A DNA stretch of 41,540 nt, taken from an uncultured Bacteroidia bacterium. GTDB taxonomy: Bacteria > Bacteroidota > Bacteroidia > Bacteroidales > UBA932. Under the pieces are notes generated by a model. That model was not told the origin of the DNA and did not search any database. It was given only the letters and a program-made list of their open reading frames with translations. Position numbers and translations under genes: made by a program. Shown piece by piece: positions 25,345 through 34,189 of the stretch (the stretch's first letter is position 1; each line of letters opens with the position of its first letter). Location: positions 6,632-48,171 of the forward strand of contig CADCJX010000022.1 of assembly GCA_902801885.1 (NCBI GenBank). Reading direction: 5' to 3'.

Positions 25345-25642
25345 AGATCAGTTTTTTGGTTTCGTCAAGTTCTTCTTTAAAATAAGGGTTACGGATTGCA
25401 TTATACTCGATGAGATCCACATCACGTCTTAACAGATCCTCCAATGCGAACTTGAAGGCAAAGTAGTTTTCACCGTAAACTAGCAGTGGCAATGAACTTC
25501 TATCAAAAATAACTGAGAAATCTACATCACTGTCTTTTCCGAACCTTTCGGTAAGAGCAGAACCGAACAAATATAACTCTTTTACCTTATGCTTCTCGCA
25601 CAAGGCAACAATCTGGGCCATATTACGTTCTATCAGTTTCAT
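25328..25642 (-). CDS. mntA: MntA-like minimal nucleotidyltransferase antitoxin
   Basis: 104 aa. The nucleotidyltransferase motif GSx10DxD is complete (G27-S28, D39, D41 in GSALTERFGKDSDVDFSV), and a later acidic strand DVDLIEYN offers the third metal ligand. In characterised pairs the enzyme adds AMP to the HepT tyrosine. It is the upstream gene of the pair, with a promoter box 7 nt before its ATG. The AT content around it is higher than in the neighbouring genes, consistent with acquisition. Confidence 0.9.
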   Translation of the reverse strand: MKLIERNMAQIVALCEKHKVKELYLFGSALTERFGKDSDVDFSVIFDRSSLPLLVYGENYFAFKFALEDLLRRDVDLIEYNAIRNPYFKEELDETKKLIYEQAS

Positions 25643-25649
25643 TATGATA

Positions 25650-25657
25650 CAAATATA
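25650..25657 (-). promoter_or_regulatory. mntA -7 box
   Basis: TATATTTG on the reverse strand, ending 7 nt before the mntA ATG. No matching -33 was seen at 19-21 bp. Confidence 0.55.
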
Positions 25658-25693
25658 GCGAAACTTTCAAAAAAGCGAATCGCTGGTACTGAT

Positions 25694-25756
25694 TTCCTCG
25701 GCAGTGTCCTTCTTAAACCGGCAGGCGACGGAAAGGTTCATCTCCTTTTCGCCGCC
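25694..25756 (+). pseudogene. Duplicated fragment of the MATE 3' region
   Basis: This 63-bp scrap would encode FLG...LKPAGDGKVHLLFAA, the same peptide as MATE, and has no start or rest of gene. Copy 2 of the exact direct repeat is 25710-25756. With copy 1 it brackets mntA-hepT. The remaining intergenic bases (25643-25693, 25757-25787) hold the mntA promoter and nothing else recognised. Confidence 0.8.
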
Positions 25757-25787
25757 CGCAATGTTCTTTTGCTTTTAATCTGCAAAT

Positions 25788-28700
25788 CTACTTAACTATG
25801 ATCTCTGTTCCATCAGGCACATAGTTGACATTCCGGTTAAAGGTTACACCGAAAATCTGCTGGTCTGAAGAAACGTACAGTTTGGACAAGAGATTATTCC
25901 CAGATGAATCATTCATCGGGGAACAATACAAATGCGTCATATTCTGATTGCCGGAGACATCGAGAGAAGTAAGACTGTTATTACTACACTCCAAAGTCTT
26001 GAGAGAAGTAAGATTGGAAAGGTCCAGACTGCTTAGATTGAGATCCGAACATCTCAGTTCAGTAAGATTCGTATTGTAAGAGATGTCAAAATCAGTAAGA
26101 GGATTAGAACCGCATATTAGAGTCTCAAGGTTAGGACTACCGGCAAAATCAAATGATGTTACTCGATTGGAAGAGAAGTCCAAAGCCTTCAGATTCGGGT
26201 TATTGGAGATATCGATTGACTCCAGCTTATTGTTGCTTGCATAAATACCGTACAACGCTGGGCATAAGGAAACATCAAGACTTGAAAGCTGGTTGGATCT
26301 GGCCGCTAGATTGACCAAAGCAGGATTACCGGACAGGTCAAGTGCAGTCAAGGCGTTATCTGAACATTCGAGTGTTTTGAGTTGAGGATTATTTGTCAGA
26401 TCAAGGTTGCCCAAGTTGTTTCTGGAACAGTGTAGTTCGTATAGTTTTTGATTGTTTCGAACATTCAGTTCCGTAAGTTCATTCCCAGCACAATTCAACC
26501 AACCCAAATCAGGCATAGACGAGACATCAAGCCTGGTCAGCCTGTTATTTGCGCAATCAAGGTCCGTAATTGCCGAGTTATTTGACAAGTCAAGATTGGC
26601 AATGCTGTTCCCTGTAACATCAAGCCATGTTATCTTCGGATTGGATGAAACATCCAAAGCTGTCAGGTTATTCTTATACTGAGGAGTATATTGAATACTT
26701 CCGCCACTATGGAAATACCAAGATACTCTTGTTCCAGAATTTGGTTCATACTTACTGTTGAAGTTGACTATGGTCAGAAGAGGATTGTTGCTTATGTCCA
26801 CAGTCTGCAAGTTTGTCTGGACACATTCCAAAACAGTCAGATTTGGCATGAACTCAATCCCCTTCAAGGATGTGACATTCTCGTTGCATATTTTTATGGC
26901 ATCTATGGCCAATGCTTCACTTTCACCAATCCTACCATCACCGTTGCTGTCGAAGCCGCTACTCTGAAGATAACTCAATAAAACCGGATCCTCTATCGGA
27001 ACGATTCTGACTATTTCAACAGACTCGTTTTTATTGATCATGTCTATCTCCTGTCCTACCGCCATGTACAAATATTGCATCACGGGATTGTAGCAGTACA
27101 GCTTGGTCAACTTTGGATTATTGCTGACATCCAAGGTAATGAGGCTATTATCTTGACAATTCAGGAACCCAAGATCAGGATTATTGCTGACGTCAAGGTC
27201 GCTGAGTTGGTTCTCAAAACAAACCAAAGTCGCAAGTGACAAATTATCGCTGAGATTCAAACTGGTTATCGGATTAGAATCACAATCCAAGCGCCTCAGG
27301 TCAGGTTTATTGGTCACATCCAAACTGGTCAGTTTATTATCGCCACAATCAATACTCGTCATCTTAGGATTGTTGCTGACATCCAGATTGGTTAGTTGGT
27401 TGGAATGACAAGTCAAGACCAACATTTCAGGATTGTTACTTAAATCCAGGCTGGTGAGTTGATTGAATTCACATCTTAATCTAGTCAACGAACTATTCTT
27501 ACTTAAATTAAGGTCAGCAACTTTATTGAATTGGAGATCCAACTGCCTCAACGCAGTATTTTTAGTGACATCCAGGCTGGTAATCCGGTTAAAATCGCAA
27601 ATCAAATTAATCAGAGCAGTATTATTGGAAACATCCAGCGATGTTAACTGACCGGTTGGATTGCCATCAACTAATGTACCTGAACAATTCAACAACCAGA
27701 GGTTCTGGAAATAGCTGATACCTTCCAATGAGGAGATATTATCCGTGTTGACTTCAATAGACCTCACTGCATTGCACTCGGCATCCGAGAGGAAGCCGTC
27801 ACCGTCGGTGTCATAATTCACAAAGACATGGTCACGGAAAACCTCATCCGGGAATTTTTCTGGGCCGATTCCGTCACCCCACTCGTGGACTATTTCCGTG
27901 TCTTCCGGGCACTCGAGCTGTGGAACTTCCTGACCTAATGCCATTTTGATCTCCGACATCGGATTCTCTGTGCAGATTAGAGTCTCAAGTCCCGTATTGG
28001 AAGACACGTCAAGAGTCTGAAGTTGGTTGTCACGGCAGTCCAGCTCCTTCAGCTGGGTCAAGGCGCTGACATCGAGGCTGGTCAGCTGGCCGTTATAATC
28101 AGTTGCTCCCCTGGTAGCGACTCCGCTGCCGGTACACTTAAGGCTCTCCAGGTTTGTGAAGGACTCAACTCCACCTAAAGAAGTAATATTGTCGGTGCAG
28201 ACGTCGATCGACTTCACCGCAGACGCTTCTTCGCTGGTAATCTTTCCGTCCTGATTGCAATCGAATTTATCCAGGCAATATGCCTTGAAATCGTCGTCCA
28301 CAAACGAAACAATGGAATATGTAGGAATGACCTGCAGGATACCCATCCTGTCGACTTTATTGCGTTTGATTTCAATTTTTGTAGATGCAGACCTGGTGCA
28401 GACGCCCCCTTTGTCGTCCTCTATAGTCATGGTGATTCCTTTGCTGAATGTCACGGGAGGAATGGCGAACCAGAATGTGGTAGGCTCACTTTCACTGCTG
28501 CCTATCTTCAAGGCAGGGCTGCACTCTATGGTGATGCTTTCAGTCGCCGTATCGTCCATCGTCGTCGAAGGAAGACCTCCGAACGGCATCGAAACCGATG
28601 CCTTTCCGGCTATCTTCTCACCGTTCTTTCCTTGGAGTGTCACCTTGGTCACCGAAACGTCGTCACCCCAAAGGCTTATGGACAGGTAACCACAGACATT

Positions 28701-29201
28701 CTTGAAAGCGATGAACTCACCATCGCTGACAGCGACCATAGTGTTGGAACCTATTCCGAAAGAATTGGCCTTGTAGCTCTGCTCGGACGGAAGCACAACA
28801 GTGAATACACCCTGGTTGCTTAGCTTGTTGCTTGTTCGATAAGGGTATACAGCATAATAATAATCTACACTCCCGCCAGTGTGGAAGCCGGATGTTGCTA
28901 CCTTATCGAAATCACCCGCAGTCTCGCCGTCCTCGCCGAGGAACTTATACTGGTAGTTATATGTGGTCTTCTCGAATATTGAGATGCGGTCGTCTGCATT
29001 CCACAATACCTTCATGTCCTCATCTGCATAAACCCTCGTATCCGGGATGGAATATGACTCCGTTGAAGCATGGAACACTACACTTGATTCCTCGGTAACA
29101 GGCTGGAACACGTCCGGCGAGTCGACAGTAAGCTGATCCAGCTCGGCCTGGCAAGAGAATAGGATAAGCAGCGACACCGCAAAGAAAAATACTCTCTTCA
29201 T
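25788..29201 (-). CDS. Surface lipoprotein: fimbrillin-like domain plus three EF-hand/LRR modules
   Basis: 1137 aa. The signal MKRVFFFAVSLLILFSC ends in a lipobox (Cys 17). Residues about 40-300 resemble the fimbrillin-like/Mfa domain (DTRVYADEDMKVLWNADDRISIF). Three calcium-loop motifs follow, each opening a leucine-rich section: DCNQDGKITSEE at D314, DTDGDGFLSDAE at D464 and DSNGDGRIGESE at D751. The repeats are about 21 residues with the pattern L.sLDvSnN..L..L.C..N.lt; the second and third arrays are long (over ten each). The likely role is adhesion or glycan/protein binding at the cell surface with Ca-stabilised folds. A 52-aa gene lies 16 bp upstream. Confidence 0.88.
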   Translation of the reverse strand: MKRVFFFAVSLLILFSCQAELDQLTVDSPDVFQPVTEESSVVFHASTESYSIPDTRVYADEDMKVLWNADDRISIFEKTTYNYQYKFLGEDGETAGDFDKVATSGFHTGGSVDYYYAVYPYRTSNKLSNQGVFTVVLPSEQSYKANSFGIGSNTMVAVSDGEFIAFKNVCGYLSISLWGDDVSVTKVTLQGKNGEKIAGKASVSMPFGGLPSTTMDDTATESITIECSPALKIGSSESEPTTFWFAIPPVTFSKGITMTIEDDKGGVCTRSASTKIEIKRNKVDRMGILQVIPTYSIVSFVDDDFKAYCLDKFDCNQDGKITSEEASAVKSIDVCTDNITSLGGVESFTNLESLKCTGSGVATRGATDYNGQLTSLDVSALTQLKELDCRDNQLQTLDVSSNTGLETLICTENPMSEIKMALGQEVPQLECPEDTEIVHEWGDGIGPEKFPDEVFRDHVFVNYDTDGDGFLSDAECNAVRSIEVNTDNISSLEGISYFQNLWLLNCSGTLVDGNPTGQLTSLDVSNNTALINLICDFNRITSLDVTKNTALRQLDLQFNKVADLNLSKNSSLTRLRCEFNQLTSLDLSNNPEMLVLTCHSNQLTNLDVSNNPKMTSIDCGDNKLTSLDVTNKPDLRRLDCDSNPITSLNLSDNLSLATLVCFENQLSDLDVSNNPDLGFLNCQDNSLITLDVSNNPKLTKLYCYNPVMQYLYMAVGQEIDMINKNESVEIVRIVPIEDPVLLSYLQSSGFDSNGDGRIGESEALAIDAIKICNENVTSLKGIEFMPNLTVLECVQTNLQTVDISNNPLLTIVNFNSKYEPNSGTRVSWYFHSGGSIQYTPQYKNNLTALDVSSNPKITWLDVTGNSIANLDLSNNSAITDLDCANNRLTRLDVSSMPDLGWLNCAGNELTELNVRNNQKLYELHCSRNNLGNLDLTNNPQLKTLECSDNALTALDLSGNPALVNLAARSNQLSSLDVSLCPALYGIYASNNKLESIDISNNPNLKALDFSSNRVTSFDFAGSPNLETLICGSNPLTDFDISYNTNLTELRCSDLNLSSLDLSNLTSLKTLECSNNSLTSLDVSGNQNMTHLYCSPMNDSSGNNLLSKLYVSSDQQIFGVTFNRNVNYVPDGTEIIVK

Positions 29202-29217
29202 AATTTAATTCTTTTTA

Positions 29218-29376
29218 TTAACCCTCCGTAGGTTCGTCATCCCAGCCTATGATATCTCCTTCTTCAACGTCCTCCAACACTGGAGAATTATCCATTAGGC
29301 TCTGGATCTGGATTTCGAATACTTCCAAACAAGGAGCTACGTATTTCTGCACCTTGACTGCTGACATCTTTTTCAT
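29218..29376 (-). CDS. 52-residue acidic-tail peptide
   Basis: The short protein begins MKKMSAVKVQKYVAPCLEVFEIQIQ-type sequence and ends in a strongly acidic, aromatic tail (LEDVEEGDIIGWDDEPTEG). It has no signal peptide. Bacteroidales genomes carry many such short Y..P..E-start, GW-ending peptides near surface-protein genes, and I know of no assigned function. It is 16 bp upstream of the LRR lipoprotein gene and probably shares its transcript. The ATG at 29376 was preferred over an upstream start at 29403 because the family-like sequence begins there. Confidence 0.65.
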   Translation of the reverse strand: MKKMSAVKVQKYVAPCLEVFEIQIQSLMDNSPVLEDVEEGDIIGWDDEPTEG

Positions 29377-29401
29377 AATACAATGGCTATCAATAATTAA
29401 C

Positions 29402-29453
29402 ATAAAACAATCTTGCGCAATATGGTATGTATAGTACCCATATTGCGCAAGAT
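29402..29453 (-). terminator. Strong hairpin terminator after the metzincin gene
   Basis: Perfect 16-bp inverted repeat: ATCTTGCGCAATATGG (29410-29425) and CCATATTGCGCAAGAT (29438-29453), loop 12 nt. On the reverse strand it is followed by TTGTTTTATG. It separates the metzincin from the peptide-LRR pair. Confidence 0.7.
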
Positions 29454-29477
29454 AGCAATTCCGCGAGTAAATCGCAA

Positions 29478-31910
29478 TTATTTCAGTCCTTTCTCAATCA
29501 TGCTGGCGATGTCCTGCCAGTGGGCCTGGGTGGCCTTGTCGGAAGACTTGGCCTTGGCTGCCTTCTTCTGGATGTCCCTCAGGGTGTCCATGATGAGGGC
29601 GCGGCCGTCGGTGCCTTCAGAGGTTCTGGCAGTCACTACGCTGATTGCACTGCTGACGAAACGGCGCTGCAGGTAACGACGGTAGATGTCGGTTGTCTTG
29701 CCCTTGTAAAGATCTGAGAATATCATTCCGGTTAGGTCTGCCAGGTACTCCTCCGGGCCATAGTTCGAAGCGTCGACCTGGGCGAACTGTGCCATGCGGG
29801 AAAGCTTCTGGACGTTGAGCAGGTTGCCTGCGCTGACAACATTGTCAACGAGGGTGTAGAGGTAGCTGTCCGGGCTGTCAGTAAGATTGAAGATGTAAGG
29901 CTGGTCAATGATCCATGTTGGCTTCTGGAACAGATTCTCGTTCAGGAAGTTCAATGCTGCCTTCTGACGCTCCTTGGGGACGGGTTCGTAGACGGGGCCT
30001 GCCTGCTCGATGCTCTTGTAGGTCACGAAACGGCCGCCGATGTTGGCGCTGACATGGCCTAAGTAACGGTTGTACTGACCTGTGAGTTGGGTGAACATGC
30101 GATTGAGGTTCCTGTACTGGTCGCCTTCCTCGGCATTCCACTCTGGAAGCTGGCCAATGATGCGCTTGAGGTTCTTTATGCCGTAGGTGCTTGCAGCGAC
30201 AGCATCATCGCCGATGTCCTCACGTTGTGCACGGGGATCTGAATCATAACCTTCTCCTCCGAACCAAAGCCTCGGGTTGGCTGCAAGCCTGTCGATGATG
30301 ACCTTGTTCCAGTAGAGATGATCCTCCTTCGGAGTCTTGTAAGGTGTGGCTTTGTAACCATATTCAATGGCCCACTTGTCGTAGTCGTTGATCCTGGGAT
30401 AGAGGCCGGCCTTGCCGATGTTGTCCTCAGGCTGGGCTACATAGTTGAAACGGGCATAATCCATGATGCTGACAGTGTGACCGTGTTCCTCGACCCAAGC
30501 CTTGTCGCGTAGTTTCTCAACGGGTGTCTGGGCGCTGGAACCCATGTTGTGGCGAAGTCCAAGGGTATGTCCGACTTCATGTGAGGAGACAAAACGGATG
30601 AGGTCTCCCATCAACTCGTCATCGTACTTGAACTTGCGTGCCCTGGGATCTACAGCACCGACCTGGATCTGGTACCAATCGTGGACAAGGGTCATGACAT
30701 TGTGGTACCAGCCGATGTGGGATTCAATGATTTCACCGGAGCGTGGATCATGGACGTTGGGGCCGTAAGCATTGGCTGTAGGGGAAGCAAGGTAACGGAT
30801 CACTGAGAAACGTGCATCCTCCAGGCTCATGTCAGGGTTGTCCTCAGGCCATTCCTCGGCACGGATTGCATTCTTCCATCCAGCCTGCTCGAAGGCAACC
30901 TGCCAGTCGTTGACACCGGCAATCAGGTAGGGACGCCATTGTTTCGGTGTCGCAGGGTCGATATAATAAATGATGGGTTTGACAGGCTCCACCAGTTCTC
31001 CCCTCTTTTGTTTCTCGACATCCTCAGGACGGGCCTCAAGACGCCACCTGGTAATGAATCGGACGTTCTCGACTGCCTGCTGGTCATCACTGAACTTGCT
31101 GTAACCGTCTGCGAAGTAACCGACCCTGTTGTCAAAGAGACGCTGCTGCATGGGTTTTTCAGGCAGGAGAACCATTGAAGTGTTGAGAACCAGGGTGACA
31201 GATCCCGCTTCTGAACCGGCAGGGAGATATTGAGCCCTGACTGGGCCAGCACCTCCGGCTCCCGGCATGGGCTGGTTGTAAGAGAAGGTCTTGGTAACGG
31301 TCACTTCGGTGTTGATCGGATAGGTGCGGATGCTTTCGATGAAGCTGGCATCCCCTTTCACGCCACCAAGGTTCATCTGCCTCTTGGATGCACTGCTGAG
31401 GGAAAAGGCCTGGACATCGCCTTCGAAGAGGTTCGTCACCTTGACCCTGGTGCAACCGGCAGAAGCGTTCTTCTCCGGTTTGATGGAAGCGACGATTGGA
31501 TTCTCGGAACTTACCTTAACTGCCTTCCAGATGTTCTGATCCTTGTCTGCATCTATGGTCAATGCATCGATGCGCAAAAGGAGGTTTCCGTTGGATGCCT
31601 TCTCCCAGTAGATCATATGTTCCGTAACTTCCTCACCGCCATATTGTGATGCTCCGGGAGTATTGCTGACGTAACGGGTAACGGCGAGTATGCGACGGCC
31701 AAGAAGGCTGTCAGGCACATCGAAGTACCAGTCCTTTTCATTGTGGGCCACACCGAACATGCCGGGGGTAACTTTCAGTTCCGGAGCTGGCTTTTCAGCT
31801 TCTGCAGACTTCTCCGCCTCGGGTTTCCCGGGACGTCCGCCCTTGGGTTGTGCCCAAGAGGGAGCCGCGACCATCATGATGGCAACGGCTGCAATCAAGA
31901 TTCTTTTCAT
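29478..31910 (-). CDS. Secreted zinc metzincin (DUF5117/DUF5118/DUF4953 type)
   Basis: 810 aa with a cleavable signal peptide (MKRILIAAVAIMMVAAPSWAQ). The extended zinc site HEVGHTLGLRH is at residues 444-454 (ligands H444, H448, H454; general base E445), followed by a Met-turn-like SIMDYARF. The N-terminal part (VTRYVSNTPGASQYGGEEVTEH) and the conserved YYIDPATPKQWRPYLIAGVNDWQVAFEQAGWKNAI fit the Bacteroidetes family of large zinc-dependent metalloproteases. A Lys/Glu/Ala-rich spacer lies after the signal. It is predicted to be periplasmic or exported; substrates are unknown. Monocistronic by context. Confidence 0.92.
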   Translation of the reverse strand: MKRILIAAVAIMMVAAPSWAQPKGGRPGKPEAEKSAEAEKPAPELKVTPGMFGVAHNEKDWYFDVPDSLLGRRILAVTRYVSNTPGASQYGGEEVTEHMIYWEKASNGNLLLRIDALTIDADKDQNIWKAVKVSSENPIVASIKPEKNASAGCTRVKVTNLFEGDVQAFSLSSASKRQMNLGGVKGDASFIESIRTYPINTEVTVTKTFSYNQPMPGAGGAGPVRAQYLPAGSEAGSVTLVLNTSMVLLPEKPMQQRLFDNRVGYFADGYSKFSDDQQAVENVRFITRWRLEARPEDVEKQKRGELVEPVKPIIYYIDPATPKQWRPYLIAGVNDWQVAFEQAGWKNAIRAEEWPEDNPDMSLEDARFSVIRYLASPTANAYGPNVHDPRSGEIIESHIGWYHNVMTLVHDWYQIQVGAVDPRARKFKYDDELMGDLIRFVSSHEVGHTLGLRHNMGSSAQTPVEKLRDKAWVEEHGHTVSIMDYARFNYVAQPEDNIGKAGLYPRINDYDKWAIEYGYKATPYKTPKEDHLYWNKVIIDRLAANPRLWFGGEGYDSDPRAQREDIGDDAVAASTYGIKNLKRIIGQLPEWNAEEGDQYRNLNRMFTQLTGQYNRYLGHVSANIGGRFVTYKSIEQAGPVYEPVPKERQKAALNFLNENLFQKPTWIIDQPYIFNLTDSPDSYLYTLVDNVVSAGNLLNVQKLSRMAQFAQVDASNYGPEEYLADLTGMIFSDLYKGKTTDIYRRYLQRRFVSSAISVVTARTSEGTDGRALIMDTLRDIQKKAAKAKSSDKATQAHWQDIASMIEKGLK

Positions 31911-31955
31911 AAATACAATTTGTCAAGTATGGTCGTGAATATAAGAATAATTTCT

Positions 31956-33863
31956 CTAATGCTCACAGACTACTTCGGCGAAATCCTTGACTTGAACCGG
32001 TTCGGTAAGATATTTCGCATTTGACACTGCCTCGGAAAAAGTCTTGAGGCAGAGTGGACATGCCGTCACGATCGTCTCAGGTTTTCCAACCAGCAGGCTG
32101 TCGAGGGATGACTCTGAAATCTTAGCGCGGTCATGAGTGTCCAGGGTCAGGCTGCCTAGGCTTCCTCCGCAGCAGATGCTTTCATCATATTCCTTGGAAG
32201 CTTTCACCAGGGTTCCGACCTGACTGAGAGCGGCACGGGGTTCAAGATATACCCCGCAGCCACGCCCGAGTTCGCAAGGATCGTGGTAGACCATCTTCCG
32301 GTCTGTCTTTTCGACCTTGAGGCGGCCAGATGCAATCAACTCGTTGATAAACTGCGTGTAATGGACGACTTTGATACCTTCCAGATGGTATTCTTCCTTG
32401 AATATCTTGAAGCAGATAGGGCATGAAAGCACAAGGGTGCTGCATCCGGACTCCTGGATCATCTTCTTGTTGGCAGCGATCGTAGCAGCGGCAGCATCGG
32501 TCTTTCCGGCCAGCATAAGCGGTCTGCCGCAGCAGATTCCACCGTCGCGGTCAGCGAAGGCATATTCCACTCCTGCCGCCTTGAATATCTTTTCCACCGA
32601 CTTGATGATCCTCGGCGTCAAATGACTCATGCAGCCCGCGAAGTATAGTACCTCAGGGTTACTTGAATACGTTTGAATGGGCTCTGGCACCATTCCTTCC
32701 GGACAGCCGAGGTATGAGTAATCGTACGGCAGCGAGTTATTGACGGTTGCCCGCTGGGCGCGGCGAAGTGCCGGGGCATCCACGCCGACGGGACAGAGAG
32801 CATGGCACTTGTCGCACATCAGGCACTTATCCGCAATCGCATTGATCTTCTTCTCGTTGTGCCTCCTCAAGAAACGGATGAAATACACGGACGAGAATTT
32901 CAGGTTCTTCTTCTGCACATTCATTGGACATGCGTCCAGACACAGACCGCAGCTCGAACAAGCGTATATCTCCGCCTCAGCCACACCTTTCCTCGGATGA
33001 TTGGGCTTTATCCCGGCATTCCTTAACAGGATCCACAGCACCTCGGTCAGGATGTGCATGTAACGGCTGAAAGGCATGGCCGCGAAGAATAAGCCAAGGC
33101 AGATAGAATAGGCCCACCAGCATGGCATGAACCACAGTTTGTCCCCAAAAAGGAAATGCCAGAACTGGTTGACCGGAATGGTAAGGAAACTACCACCGCT
33201 GAGGTCGGCAGTAAAACTTTCAGCCAGCAAACGCAGGGGGAAGATCATCCAAAGGCTGTACAGGGCTACACGGTCGGCGAATGAAGGCTTCGTGGTATGG
33301 CGCATCCCCAGTACTATGGAACGGAATCTCTTGAACACAGCCAGGGCTATACCCGAAAGGATGTAAAGCAGGAAGAAATCCATCAGGAAGAAGAAGAACG
33401 CTCCACGAAGTGTCGTGTGTCCTGGATTCATCCAGACGAAGTACCTGTAGAATATCGGATAGAACAGTCCGCCACGGGTAACGTTAAGCCGTGCAGGGAC
33501 AAACAGAGCCACTTCGATATGTCCAAGGATGATAATCATGAACCAGCCGAAGGCTATAGCCGAGTGCATGTAGCCCAGCAGCGGTTTCCTCTGCCAGATC
33601 TTCACATGGAAAAGACAGTCGCAGAAGAGTTCCTTGATGTTCTTGGCTGCCGTCTTAGGAATGAATAGAGACTTCCAAAGCCTGAGGCGGTCAGTCCTGG
33701 GGACGGCACGCAGAAGCCTTACACAACCGACACCGATCCAGCATAGGAAAAACACTATTCCGACAGTGAACGGAATCACGAAATAGCTGAACCCGGAAGG
33801 TATCCTGTCGATCACCTCCGGAACCTCGGCCTGAGCCGCAAGCAAATTGATCAGAGGTGTCAT
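31956..33863 (-). CDS. Membrane cytochrome-b/HdrD-like fusion, quinone-linked reductase subunit
   Basis: 635 aa. Residues about 20-270 hold five or six membrane helices with scattered His, like the NarI/HdrE/DsrM cytochrome b family. Two [4Fe-4S] ferredoxin motifs follow: C302-SSCGLCLDACP and C347-LMCDKCHALCP. Two complete CCG domains come next: GCMSHL...GGICCGRP...CPIC, and DPCELGRG...SICCGGSLG...CPLC. This is an HdrE-HdrD fusion, able in principle to exchange electrons between quinone and a disulfide or other thiol-level partner. Its ATG overlaps the stop of the preceding small HdrC gene (ATGA). Last gene of the hdr operon. Confidence 0.9.
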   Translation of the reverse strand: MTPLINLLAAQAEVPEVIDRIPSGFSYFVIPFTVGIVFFLCWIGVGCVRLLRAVPRTDRLRLWKSLFIPKTAAKNIKELFCDCLFHVKIWQRKPLLGYMHSAIAFGWFMIIILGHIEVALFVPARLNVTRGGLFYPIFYRYFVWMNPGHTTLRGAFFFFLMDFFLLYILSGIALAVFKRFRSIVLGMRHTTKPSFADRVALYSLWMIFPLRLLAESFTADLSGGSFLTIPVNQFWHFLFGDKLWFMPCWWAYSICLGLFFAAMPFSRYMHILTEVLWILLRNAGIKPNHPRKGVAEAEIYACSSCGLCLDACPMNVQKKNLKFSSVYFIRFLRRHNEKKINAIADKCLMCDKCHALCPVGVDAPALRRAQRATVNNSLPYDYSYLGCPEGMVPEPIQTYSSNPEVLYFAGCMSHLTPRIIKSVEKIFKAAGVEYAFADRDGGICCGRPLMLAGKTDAAAATIAANKKMIQESGCSTLVLSCPICFKIFKEEYHLEGIKVVHYTQFINELIASGRLKVEKTDRKMVYHDPCELGRGCGVYLEPRAALSQVGTLVKASKEYDESICCGGSLGSLTLDTHDRAKISESSLDSLLVGKPETIVTACPLCLKTFSEAVSNAKYLTEPVQVKDFAEVVCEH

Positions 33864-34189
33864 TTCTGGGAATATACTTTAGTGATTGAAAGGATCAGGT
33901 GGCGGGTGTTGATCCCACGTGGGCAGACCATGGAGCATTTTCCACAGAACTGGCACGACTCAAGCATCTGGAGAGCCTTCTCGGGATTGGCATTCTTGAT
34001 GGCCTCTATGGCCTCGCGAAGGCTTGTGGGTACGAACTTGCCGGCTGTGCAGACAGCCGTGCAGCTGCCACAGGCCATGCAGATCCGGACATCCGGCTCC
34101 ATAGCGGCCAATTCCTCATACTTCTCCTTGTCGAAGAGGTCGAGGTTGATCCTTGAACTTGGCACAAGGCCGAAACCGAAATCTACCAT
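33860..34189 (-). CDS. hdrC: HdrC-like 2x[4Fe-4S] subunit, short form
   Basis: 109 aa. It has two ferredoxin motifs: C37-x2-C40-x2-C43-x3-C47 (CMACGSCTAVCTAG, with Thr where Pro usually follows the last Cys) and C79-x2-C82-x2-C85-x3-CP (C89). No membrane helix. The family relays electrons between a CCG-domain subunit and the flavoprotein. Its start overlaps hdrA by 7 bases and its stop overlaps the fusion gene by 4, so stoichiometric, coupled translation is likely. Confidence 0.9.
   Translation of the reverse strand: MVDFGFGLVPSSRINLDLFDKEKYEELAAMEPDVRICMACGSCTAVCTAGKFVPTSLREAIEAIKNANPEKALQMLESCQFCGKCSMVCPRGINTRHLILSITKVYSQK

Noticed and set aside
25589-25795. Forward open frame of 68 codons over mntA's start
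   Set aside because: It is antisense to mntA and runs into the duplicated MATE scrap; no independent coding signal.
25788-28200. Regularly spaced DNA repeats resembling an array
   Set aside because: They are about 63 bp apart, vary in sequence and encode 21-residue LRR units in one frame; no constant repeat with unique spacers, so not CRISPR.
29402-29453. Inverted repeat as an attachment site or operator for the LRR operon
   Set aside because: Its position just after the metzincin stop and the following T-rich stretch make a terminator the simpler reading, though an added role upstream of the small peptide gene is not excluded.
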